In this document: positions 43,812-54,182 of the stretch, piece by piece
Position numbering within the stretch: the first letter of the stretch is position 1
Layout: every line of letters starts with the position of its first letter
NCBI GenBank assembly: GCA_019973155.2
Contig: BPQB01000030.1
Coordinates: 310,001 to 374,000, forward strand
Direction of reading: 5' to 3'
Source of the DNA: Phanerochaete sordida
Taxonomy: Eukaryota > Basidiomycota > Agaricomycetes > Polyporales > Phanerochaetaceae
DNA: 64,000 nt
The notes under the pieces: generated by a model
Databases searched by the model: none
Seen by the model: only the letters and a program-made list of their open reading frames with translations
What the model was told of the DNA's origin: nothing
Program-made: the position numbers and the translations under genes

Positions 43812-44131
43812 CTACAATTGAACCGTACGAGCGTGGGTGGCCTGGCACAGGTGGTCTGGCAAAGATTGAAGTGTCAGTGCCCCCGACGCTTTGGAAATTG
43901 CCAGCTTACCCTTGCTACACGGCCGCTCAAGCGGGAGCGTGGACATCGCGACCGACGGCGACCCTTCCATTGAACGGATCTGAGAACTGCGTTGAGCAAC
44001 GGCAGGTAGAGCTAATTACTGGGCGACATACCAATGGGCTGCGGCTCCTCAGGGGTAGGCTTGGCGTACGCGTGTATCCCCGACATGACAAGAAGGGCAG
44101 CAAGGAAAGTGTAGGTGAGGTTGAAGAGCAT
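43812..44131 (-). pseudogene. Small secreted Cys-ended peptide, family copy 3, probably frameshifted
   Basis: Exon 1 (44131-44032) encodes MLFNLTYTFLAALLVMSGIH followed by AYAKPTPEEPQPI, with donor gtatgt at the same place as in copy 2. The third exon reads DHLCQATHARTVQL (stop 43814-43812), matching SHLC of copy 2. Exon 2 ends with RPCSK directly before a donor gtaagc (43909), like copy 2's EPCIK. No acceptor with a reasonable intron length puts exon 2 in one frame: the first half matches in one frame and the PCSK half in the next. A single-base indel is the simplest explanation. Otherwise the product is a 39-residue read-through peptide. Confidence 0.5.
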
Positions 44132-44177
44132 TGTCAGAGATTTGCACGATGACTCGTCAGTGGCAAAGTCGTCGCGA

Positions 44178-44184
44178 ATATATA
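44178..44184 (-). promoter_or_regulatory. TATA box of secreted peptide copy 3
   Basis: A tatatat-type element on the - strand, 47 bases upstream of the ATG at 44131. Confidence 0.5.
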
Positions 44185-44710
44185 CCTACTGAACGAGTGG
44201 CATAGGCGCAGGCTGCCGACGACGGCAAGGCGGCGGTCCCACTACCTGTCAAAGAGATAGTATATCTGGCAGGGACGCAGTGAAGGATATTACCTGCATT
44301 GATGTTCAACCAAGAATTTGCTTTCTCGCCTCTGCACAGTAACTGCATCAATATTTTGCCATTGCTGAAACACCCTCGGCCACACGCTGCTGGCTGTTTT
44401 TAGAACTGCGAGCGAACTCTGAGCTTGAGCTTTCGCGACATCTCTACGGACCTGGAAAACATAACATAGGACGTGCTGTCGCTATCAGAGGTGTCAGGGC
44501 TGATAGCATGACACTATATTCGCGCCTCGGCCTGGACAGGCAGAAAAAGCTGCGTAGCTGAACGGAGTCGACTTTAAAGGATTTGCCCCTGCGTACATGA
44601 GAGCATCTTTTGCGGTGCTTCTGCGTCCATTTGACACGGATCAAGCAGAGGACAAAGTTCACTGTTCGATGTGAATTAGTTCGCACCTGCCAGGGACATC
44701 ATCCGAATTT

Positions 44711-45049
44711 ATGTCGCCACGACTGCGCTCCATCGACGGTGCCTCGACGAATGTGGCGAGTGTTCGTCCACGTCCGCGAGGGCCTTTCGGGAAGCCTATC
44801 TTGCTACCAAAGCCGACGGATGGTATTGAACAGCTGCTTTCTGTGCCCGACAATACGCTGTGTATGATGGTTGGTGACATCAGGACCATGCCTTCCCGGG
44901 ATGCCGACGGATACGACTCACTGACTTTGAGCTCAGGGGCTGGGCGAGATACTGCCTCTAGCGGGCTCTCTACCCGGTCATACAGGTGGTCATTCTTGTG
45001 GCCGATAAATGGCAGTAAGCTGAAGGTCGTTGAAATGCAAAAGACATAA
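44711..45049 (+). CDS. Hypothetical small protein (112 residues), weakly supported
   Basis: Open frame starting MSPRLRSIDGASTNVASVRP and ending KVVEMQKT, about 380 bases upstream of the ABC transporter in the same direction. Codon usage is less biased than in the neighbouring genes and there is no domain, signal peptide or splice support. It may be a chance frame or part of the ABC gene's upstream region. Confidence 0.2.
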   Translation: MSPRLRSIDGASTNVASVRPRPRGPFGKPILLPKPTDGIEQLLSVPDNTLCMMVGDIRTMPSRDADGYDSLTLSSGAGRDTASSGLSTRSYRWSFLWPINGSKLKVVEMQKT

Positions 45050-45428
45050 AACCTGTATCACGAACCAGATTGAGTGTGGGATAGTCGCCTTGAAACGCGG
45101 TCAACGTTCCATGCTTCCCGCCAGCGGTGTTGGTTCACTCTCTCTTTCTAACCACCACCATGTCCTATCCACTCAACTTTGGCCAGCGCCGCCGCCTTGA
45201 TGCCTGCGACGCACAAATGAACGAGAAAAGATGCGCTTGGTGACAACCATATGGTCGGCCGCCAACTCGGGCGACCGCGTCTCTTGATTGGGCCAAACCC
45301 TTAGCTCAGACTCGCTGACTGTGAATGCCGCAGGGCTCCTACTCGCCTCGTAACCTTGTTTGCCCTGCAATGCTCTAGCAGCCTGTTCGCCGTGTTGGTC
45401 TTGACCAGAGCTTGCTTGGAGCCCTACC

Positions 45429-48400
45429 ATGGACGCTGCAGAGGCCAGCGAACGAGACCAGCCGACCCCGAACATGCAGGTCGACCTCGAGGCACAAGCG
45501 CACAGCTCTGTCTCGCCTACGAGAGCTTCAGTCTCAAGCGCACGAACTGCTGGGTCGCCAGAGGGGGAAGCCCTGGTGCGGACATGGACGGAAGGCAATG
45601 AGAAGCAGGGGGTGGACGCGAAGGCGAGCGAGCCTGCTCTCGCGATGCCAGGGTTAGAGGGACAGCCAATCCTACAGCATGTAGTGAGTTCTTCAGACGA
45701 ACAGGAAGTCTTGCTTTCTCTGCCTCCTCCGCCCTCGTACGACGTCGCCGTGAACAACCTGTCAATCGCTGTGCCCCCGTTCCGCGCATACATCCCAACG
45801 CCCATCCCAATCCCGATCCCCCAAGTCATCACCAACGCCGTCCGGGGCTCGAAGGGTTCAGAGAACCCTGGTACGAGTGCCGACGCCAGCGACGGGCTCA
45901 TCATTCGCAATGTCAACGCCGTCGTTCATCGCGGAGAGGTCATGGCCATCATTGGCGGGTCCGGCTCGGGGAAGACGACACTCCTCCACGCGATAGCTGC
46001 TCGGCTCGGAAACCTGCCCATCGCGGAAGGCCATGTGTCTATCACTCCATCGTCTAGCGGTACAGGACAGGTCGGCACGCATCCGATGGGTGGTGAAGGG
46101 CACTTCAAAGGCATGAGCAAGGTTGTCGGCTTCGTGAGACAGCACGACTACCTTCTACCCCATCTCACCGGTGCGTTCACAATATGCAATACGTCATCTG
46201 ATCCTTGCTCATCTGCTCAATAGTGCGAGAGACGCTAAGCTACGCTGCACAGTTGCGCTTGCCGGCTTCTGTAGACAACAAGACGAAGCATCTGATTGTC
46301 GAACAGACGATCCAGGAACTTGGCCTTGCAGAAGCTGCAAATACAATTGTCGGAGGTGCAGGTCGCAAGGGTATCTCCGGTGGGGAGAAGCGTCGACTTT
46401 CTATTGGATGTGTCCTAGTCAGCTTCCCATCCGTGCTCATTCTTGATGAGGTCACAACTGGTCTTGGTGGGTTCCACCTCGTGTGCACCGCGGATGTCTC
46501 CCCTGACGTAGCCTACAGATTCCTTCACTGCCTTCCAGCTTCTGGAGACTCTTGACCGTCTAGCGAAACGCGGGCGAACTATCATTCTCTCATTGCACCA
46601 GCCCCGTTCAGATGCGTTCACGCTCTTCTCCCGCATCCTTCTCATGTCCCACGGGTCGGTCGTCTTCTCTGGTCCTACGTCACACTGCTTGCCGCACTTC
46701 GCGCAGCTCGGCTTCCAGCCGCAAGAACGAACCAATCCGCTGGACTTCCTCATCGACGTTTCCAGCATCGATACACGTGACGAATTTAATGAACGCGAGA
46801 GCCGAGAACGCGTTGCGCGTCTGGTCCAGTGCTGGAAGGAGAGGGAGGCTATGAACGCCGACAAGGCTGCCCCGTCCAGCCCCGCGTCGCTTGGGTCCGC
46901 GGACGCCTCAGCGGATCCCGAGAAGCAAGTCGCCAAGGCCATCCCATCGACGACAAGCGACAAGCGCCCCAACATCCTACAGCAGACGGCGATTCTCATC
47001 CCCCGCGCGTTCCAGAACATGATGCGCGGCTACCCCGAGCTCGTCGGGCACATTCTGCAGGCGGTAATTCTGGGTCTGCTCATGGGGCTCACGTTCTTCC
47101 AGCTCGGCGGGCAACCGAACGACATCCAGAGCCTCAAGACGCTCGCGTTCCAGGTTGTGCCCGTGTACGGTTACATGACCCAGGTCGTCTGGACGTTCAA
47201 GTGGTGCACGTCTCTCGTCGTCTTCGACCGCGAACGCGAGGACAACCTGTACTCGCCCGCGGCGTGGGTCCTCTCGGAGTTCTTTGCATGGCTGCCTATG
47301 AACGTGTTTGCGCCGGCGATATATTCGATCATGGTCTACTTCATCTCCAACATGCGGCAGGATGACCTGCATTACAACTTTGGCGTGTTTATCATCGACA
47401 TGATCATGATCCAGCTTTGTCTGGTTGCTTGGTCCCTGTTTGCCGCCAGCATAGAGGTAAGTTATAGACACAGCTCGGTCGTCATTCTCTTGCTCACATC
47501 TATCTACAGCGTAGTTTTGCAAGAGCCTCTCTCCTGGGGAACGCCCTTGCCATCTTCTTCATCCTCTCGCCAGGCTACTTCATTATCAACGTCCCCGGAT
47601 GGATTCGCTGGTTCCGCTGGATCTCTCCGCACTTCTTCTCCTTCCGCATCGTCATCATCTCGCAGTTCCGCAACCGCACCTTCTCCTGCGAGGGCGTCAC
47701 AGGGCCTGCGCTCGCTCAGTGCTCGGGCGAGAACGTGCTCCGCGGGCTGCGCATCTCGCCCGCCGAACCCCTCTGGCCAATGTTCCTTGGCAACCTCGGC
47801 TTTCTGCTCGTCGTGACGACGCTCTCGTGGGCACTGCTCACTCTGTGGAAGCCAGGCGGCGTACGCCACGCCCAACGTGTCGCGGCCGACGCGAAGGGAA
47901 AGGAGGTCGGCGACGCCGAGATCGACATCGTGCGCGCGCGCGTCGACGTCGCCGCCACGAACGTCCGCCTCCTCCACGTCCGCCGCGCGCTCCCCTCCTT
48001 CTCCCGCGTCGAGACGCCGATCCTCACGGACATCAGCGCGCGGTTCCCCAGCGGCGAGGTCTCGGTCATCATGGGCCCCAGTGGCTCCGGCAAGAGCACG
48101 TTCCTCAGGATGTGCGCGGGGCGGCCGATGAAGGGCGGACTGCTCAGCTCGTTTGAGGCGCATGGCGATATCAAGTTCAACGGTGTACCTGTCTCGAAGC
48201 GTACGAGGCATGTGTGTGCGTTCGTCGAGCAAGGTTCGTCGCGTCCCACGAAATAATGAGTTATTGCTGACATACGAGCGTAGATGACGACTACCATCTG
48301 CCGGCTCTGACTGTGCGGGAGACTCTTCGTTTTGCGGCTATCATCAAGCTGCCAAGCACCGTCAGTCGCAAGCACAAGATCGCGCGCGCGGAAGAGGTTC

Positions 48401-50093
48401 TCAAGATGCTTGGCCTCCGGGACTGTGCCGACGGTATGGTTGGCGGCGAGCTGCTGAAAGGCATCTCAGGTGGAGAGAAACGCAGACTGTCCCTTGCATG
48501 CCAGATGGTTTGTACCTTTGTGTACAAAAGCGTCGGGAACCGTGCTCATCGGGCTTGCACAGATCAATGACCCAGCTGTGCTGATCGTGGATGAACCTGT
48601 GGGTCACCCCTGCTGTTTGATAACTCGGTCCCCCTAACCACGACAATCAAATAGACCAGTGGATTGGATGCGAATACAGCCAGGAATGTTATGGAGGCCC
48701 TTCAAGATATTGCACGCAGCGGGTAAGCGGAATACGTCTCAAATTGCGATCACTCTGATAGAAATGTCTGCAGACGTACCGTCATAGCATCACTGCACCA
48801 GCCACGAAGTGACATCTACAACATGGCAGACAACTTCATGATTCTGGCTAAGGTGATCATCGGATGCCATACGTGCTCCTACAAGTCTGACATGACTTCT
48901 ACTTTAGCAAGGAAATGTCGTCTATCAGGGACCTCGCGAGCAGCTACTACCCCACTTCGCTCTCGCAGGCTACGTCTGCCCTCCTCTGTACAACCCGTCG
49001 GACTACTGCATGGACCTCATATCGGTTGACGTTCGCGGAAGGAAGAGGCAAGAGCAAACTACGGCTCGTGTCAAGTCCCTGATCGAGTTCTGGAAGACAC
49101 GACAGGACAAGATGCTCGATTACACTAACGCACAATCTGCCGCTACGAAGGAAGTGAACAAGAACACGCTGCTTGAACTCGAGGACCGTCCGGAACGCAC
49201 GCCCATCTGGATCGCACTCCCGGTCGTCCTGGACCGCACTCTTCGCAATACTTGGAGACAGCCCGACATATTTTGGACACGCTGGACGCAGGCCCCCATC
49301 TTAGCGATCTGCTTCTTCATCTTCTTCCTCCGCCTCACGAACGGCCCGGCAGGCGCTCAGGACCGCATCGGTCTCGTCGCTGAGTGCACGTCGTCCGTGG
49401 CCTTCGTCGGCTTCCTCAACCTGGCCGCCATCTACCCGATGGAGAAGACCATCTTCTTCCACGACTACAAGTCGGCGGGCGGGCGGTACTCCAGCGCAAC
49501 CTTCATCACCGCGTTCAGCATCTTCGCCATCGTCCCCGAGTTCATCTCCGCGCTCATCTTCTCCGTCATCATGAACGTCGCGACGGGCATGCGCACGGGC
49601 GCGCGCATCTACTTCGAGTTCGCGCTCGCCGTGTGGGTGCAGCTCAGCTTTGGCGAGAGCGTCGGCATTGCGTTCGCGTCGTTCTTCGACACGATGGGCC
49701 TGTCGGTGTCGCTCGTGTCCATCTTCCTCTCCGTCGCCGCGCAGGCGAGCAGCGTCTTCTCCGCGTCGACGGCGCAGTTCCTGCAGGACATCGCGTGGGT
49801 CTTTCCGATGAAGTACGGCGCACGCATCCAGATGATCAACGAGATGAAGGGCAAGCTCTTCGACTGCCCGCCCGATACCATCGCGAATGGCGAGTGCACG
49901 GCTGCGACGGGGCAGCAGGTGCTCGACCTGTTCGGTTTCCATGATACCCCTTGGCATCTTCTTCTCATCGCTCTCGCTGTCACCTTCGCATATCGCGTCG
50001 CGGCCTGGGGTATACTTGCTGCTCGGTAAGTGTGTATTCATGTCTTCATAACTGTTGCTGACGCTCTACGCTCGCAGAATGCGCTACGTTTGA
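45429..50093 (+). CDS. Full-size ABCG transporter (YOL075C-like, two NBD-TMD halves)
   Basis: Ten exons: 45429-46170, 46224-46466, 46519-47456, 47510-48233, 48284-48507, 48563-48598, 48655-48722, 48774-48852, 48908-50025, 50078-50093 (4188 bases, 1395 residues). Each half has an ATP-binding domain before the membrane domain. Half 1: Walker A GGSGSGKTT (about residue 177), signature ISGGEKRR, Walker B VLILDEVTTGLD. Half 2: Walker A GPSGSGKST (about 830), ISGGEKRR, VLIVDEPTSGLD. Each is followed by about six membrane helices. Both sites look catalytically competent, though half 1 has DEVTTGLD instead of DEPTSGLD. The N-terminus (about 130 residues) is disordered. The closest named relative by layout is yeast YOL075C; substrate unknown (probably lipids or hydrophobic compounds). 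The last exon is 16 bases (MRYV, stop). Confidence 0.93.
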
Positions 50094-51160
50094 TGTGTAC
50101 TTGGTCACCTTTCTTGGTAATATTATGTTAATTCCAACTTAGTTTGAACGTATTTCTTTGAGTCTAAAGCTGGCTGAGAATCTGTGACGTCAGCTAATAA
50201 TACAGGACTGTACACGGACGACTCGAAATCTCTTGGGTGGCAGCTTCGATGATTGCTCCGTGGGTGGTCTCCGAACAGGAGAATGTCCAGGCGTTCGCAT
50301 CGCATTCAGCCGGGCTTCGACCTCCCACCTTCAAGACGAGTCTTAGCCGTGCGCCACAAATACATTAAATACCATACATTGCCCGCAGCTAAAGACCTTC
50401 TGTACGACTATAGTCAACGCTAGCCATGCGCCCCGCCTCTGAACCGCATGCACACATCCCAGAACGGCCAGTCGCTCGTCCACGCGGTCTATCAGGAGTG
50501 CAAGTAGCCACTGGACCTAGACCATCCGTGAAAGAATCATCGACTGCAACCGCGCTGCTTGCCAAACGCCTTCGTCGCGAGACACGTGCGGACGATGCTC
50601 CAGCCGCACCGTCGCCTCCGCGAGAGCAAGACACTGCCGCACCGCACACTGCTGCACGCAATGGCACCGCCCGTGCAGCCCCGCCTCCCCGCCCGACGAG
50701 CCAAGTGCTGGGCGCACGCCTGGAGCGTGCGGTGCACGGCGGACCTCCCTGCGCTTGCGATGGGAACCTCGGGCCGACGGCAGGCTTCTCGGAGAGGTCT
50801 CTCTGTGTTGCTCGTGGTCGCGCGAGCGCGGGGAAACCGGGACGCGTGGCCGCTGTACTCGCGCGGGGCATGGACGCCGTATGAGATTTCGACTGACGGC
50901 CCCAGGTGTGCCTGGCCAGGGCGTCGTGGCGTCCGCGGCGCATCAGCGCGGACTTGCATGCCCGCGGCGCAGCGGCCGGAGGGTCCGCGAGTGTGTGCCG
51001 AGGTGGCGTCGCCCTGTTGCTACGAGGCCGGCCCACGCACGCAGCCCTCAAAGTGTGGGAGTACAACGAGTATATCCATATGCTATCATTACATCCGGCG
51101 AGCTTACACTTTGCGAAGAGAGACCAAAGAAGAAATGCGTGAATGCCCACAGACCACACC
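50094..51160. other. Intergenic between convergent transporter genes
   Basis: About 1.07 kb containing the 3' ends of the ABC and OPT transcripts and one doubtful frame (50426-50884). No repeats or RNA genes recognised. Confidence 0.35.
50426..50884 (+). CDS. Hypothetical protein (152 residues), weakly supported
   Basis: Open frame starting MRPASEPHAHIPERPVARPR in the gap between the convergent ABC and OPT genes. It is rich in Arg, Ala and Pro without domains. High GC makes long chance frames common here. An overlapping antisense frame is equally long. Kept only as a low-confidence candidate. Confidence 0.15.
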   Translation: MRPASEPHAHIPERPVARPRGLSGVQVATGPRPSVKESSTATALLAKRLRRETRADDAPAAPSPPREQDTAAPHTAARNGTARAAPPPRPTSQVLGARLERAVHGGPPCACDGNLGPTAGFSERSLCVARGRASAGKPGRVAAVLARGMDAV

Positions 51161-54100
51161 TCAGCTCGTGAGCCGCTTGCAATAATCCGGATTCCCCGTC
51201 GGGTTCTACCAACACACCCATCAGCCACGCCCCACAAAAAAAAGGAAGAAAGGAAGGACGCACGAGGGCCCAGGTCGGGAAGGGCGTCGTCTTGCCGCTG
51301 CCGCCGGCGACGGCGAAGGTGAAGACGAAGATCATGATCTGCGTGCCGCCGTCGAGCGCGGCGCTGAGCAGGAAGTTGTACTTGCGGAACCACGTCGCGC
51401 GGTAGCGCCGCAGGTAGTACTGCGAGAACACCGCGAGCGCGAACGACGTGAACACGCTCGAGTTGATGCCCACGCTCAGGAAGCCGAGCTCCGCTGTCAC
51501 ACACACGACAGGTCAGCGTCAGTGCAAGGTGGGGGAGGGGGGGGGCGCACCGACGAGGATGGGCGTGAAGACGTGGTTGAAGCCCATGTGCGGCCAGCGG
51601 CGGTGCGCGAGCCAGAGCGGGATGGGGAAGCCGAGGCCGGCGATGAGCATGTACGGCACGAAGCCGTAGCGCGTGCCGGTCGCGTAGAGCGGCTTGCCGA
51701 GCGCGCCCCACGCGATCGCGTCGCTGTTGTAGCTCTGCACCTGCTGCCCGCTCCAGATGTTGCTGCCCTGCACGTCGAGCAGGATCGCGCGGTGGCTGGA
51801 CACGATCGTGCGCATGATCGCGAAGTTGAGCAGCGCGCCGATGACGGTGCCGATCGTCTGGATCGCGAACGTCACGCGCGGCGGGATCTTCGTGTACTGC
51901 CCCAGCTTGAGGTCGCGCAGCAGGTTCAGCGACTGGCTCAGCGTGTTGTAGCCGTACAGCGTGAAGTACCTGCGCCCCACCAACACCATCAGCACCGCGC
52001 ACACGACGCTACTCGGCGGACACGCACATGTTCGCGACGGGCTTGCCCGGGATGATCGCGCCGCCGACGATCTGCACGAGGTTCTCGATGCTCGGCGCGT
52101 AGCCGGTCGTGCAGTTGAGCGTGCCGACGACGGGGATGAAGAGCGTGCAGAAGATGAGCGCGACGAAGAGGCCCCACCACGGCAGCTGGCTGTGCGCCGT
52201 GTAGCACGTCGCGAGCGCCATCGCGACCGTCGCGACGAAGATGCCCGCGTACCAGTACCACTGGCGTCTCGTGAGTGCATATATGCGTGGGATAACGGGG
52301 GGACGTACGGGGACTTCTTTGTAGATCTTCATCTTCCGGTAGTGCGGGTCGTCCGTCTCCTTCGTCTACCACAAAACATCAGCCCAATTTTCACAAAGGC
52401 GCCGCGCGGGCACGTACCCACGAGTCGCGCACGATCTTGTACACGGTCTCGCCGTGCCAGAGCAGGAAGTGCGTGAGGGCGGCGCCGATGTACATCGTGC
52501 GGGAGATCTTGTAGAGGAGCTGCGAGGCGGCGTACCAGGGGAGGCCCTGCGCGGCGAGCTTGTCGTAGTTGAGCGTGTAGTCCGCGTTGAGGATGCTGAG
52601 CTGGTCGTACTCCGTGCCGTTCTCGTAGAAGAGCAGCTGCGTGAGGAACGGGAAGTTCTGCGCGTGCCACACGTTCCGCGCGTAGCACACGCAGAAGGAC
52701 ACGATGCACACCGCGCAGCCCGCGTACAGCGACAGCTGCGTCGACAGCGGCGTGAAGAGCGAGCCGATCGAGCTCCCGCCCGAGCCGACGTACGCCCAGT
52801 CGAAGCAGAGCGAGAAGAGGCCCAGGCCCTCGTTGCCCGCGGCCCCGCCGAAGATGCGCGTGAACCACGCGCTCTTCTGGTTCGCGAGGCAGAAGATCGA
52901 CACGCCCGTGAGCGTCCTGGCACACCGTCAGCACCTACACCTCCACAGACAGAAAGGGACACGCACGGCGCGATGTACTCCGGGATCCACTCCCAGACGA
53001 AGATGCCGACACACCTACACACACAAGAGCATCAGCAGCGGGCCGGGCGAGGAGGGGGAGGGAAGACGCACACGATCCAGAAGAAGCGCATGCGGCGCCG
53101 CTGGAGGAGCGCGCTCTTCCCGCGGTGGAGCGTGTCGAAGAGCTGCGCGGTCGGCACGAGCTGCGGGTACACCGCGAACGTCGGGTACACGAGGAACACG
53201 CGCATGATCCCCGCGAGCCCGTACCCGATGAGCTGCGACCCGATCAACCTGCACGCGCCGTGCGTTAGCATGCGTGCAACAGGGAGGGGACGGAAGGAGG
53301 GGGGGAGGGGCGGGACGCACGTGAAGATGCCGACGGCGACGTTCGGGCGGACGTGGTAGTACAGGTCCTGCGCGGCGAAGATGCTGATCGCGAGCGCGCT
53401 GTCGGACGCGGTGCTCGCCATGATCGTGATCGCGACGTGCTCCTTGATGTCTGCGCGGCGCCGCGGTCAGCACCCGCACGGCACGCACGTAAGGCGCAGG
53501 ATGGGGAGGAGGACGCACTGAAGGGCCCGGGGTTGAGCCAGCGCCAGAAGGCGTTGTCGCGCGTGCGGATGCGCGCGGTCGCGCCGGGGCCGGGGAGGAC
53601 CTCCTCCATGAACTTGCCGATGATGTACGCGAAGATCTGCGCGGCGTCAGCGTGCGCACGGCACCCCCCGATGGACACGCACCTGCAGGAAGAGCTGGCT
53701 GACGGTGATCGTCTGCGGGCGGAAGTACTGCGGGGGCGCTCAGTAGCGGTGGTGTGTGGGGGCGCGGGGGACGCACGAAGATCTGGCTGAGCACGGCGCC
53801 GAAGCAGGAGAGGCCGAGCGCGAGGAACCACATGCGGAAGGTGAAGATGGGCAGCGCGGGGTCGTCTTCGAGCGAGATCAGGCGGACGGCATAGTCGAGG
53901 CTGCTCTCTGTGCGCGCGTCAGCGGCAGCGCTCACGACGGCTAGGTGCGCGCTCACCGATAGGCCGTTCCTTGCCATCGGCGCCGAGGTCGATGGCGCGG
54001 ACGTCGTCGTAGGCCTCGCCGACCTTGTCCGAGAGCGCGGCGGCGCGGAGGTCGACGAGCGGGGCGTGGCCGGGGGCGAGCTCGAGGTTGTCGTCGACGG

Positions 54101-54182
54101 AGAGCTTCTCGTCGATGACGGAGTCTTCCGAGGGTGCCTTCTTCTCGTGGTCGAGCACGGGCACCGTCGCGATGGCGGCCAT
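51161..54182 (-). CDS. OPT-family oligopeptide transporter
   Basis: Multi-exon gene starting MAAIATVPVLDHEKKAPSED (54182). Traceable junctions include RPI/ESSLDYAVRL (exon 1 ends 53957, exon 2 starts 53907), LSQIF/YFRPQTITVSQLF, NPGPF/DIKEHVAITIMAS, PEYIAP/TLTG, DSW/TKETDDPHY and VPQ/WYWYAGIF. The last exon reads NPTGNPDYCKRLTS with the stop at 51163-51161. OPT landmarks are the NPGPF motif followed by DIKEH, VGIFVWEWIPEYIAP, WFTRIFGGAAGNEGLG and the terminal NPDYC. About 14-16 membrane helices. The family imports small peptides or glutathione with protons across the plasma membrane. A GACGTCAC element (54271-54278) lies about 90 bases upstream. Confidence 0.9.

Noticed and set aside
41087..44131. 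The small secreted peptides as classical mating pheromone precursors
   Set aside because: They begin with a true signal peptide and lack a C-terminal CAAX prenylation box, both unlike basidiomycete lipopeptide pheromones.
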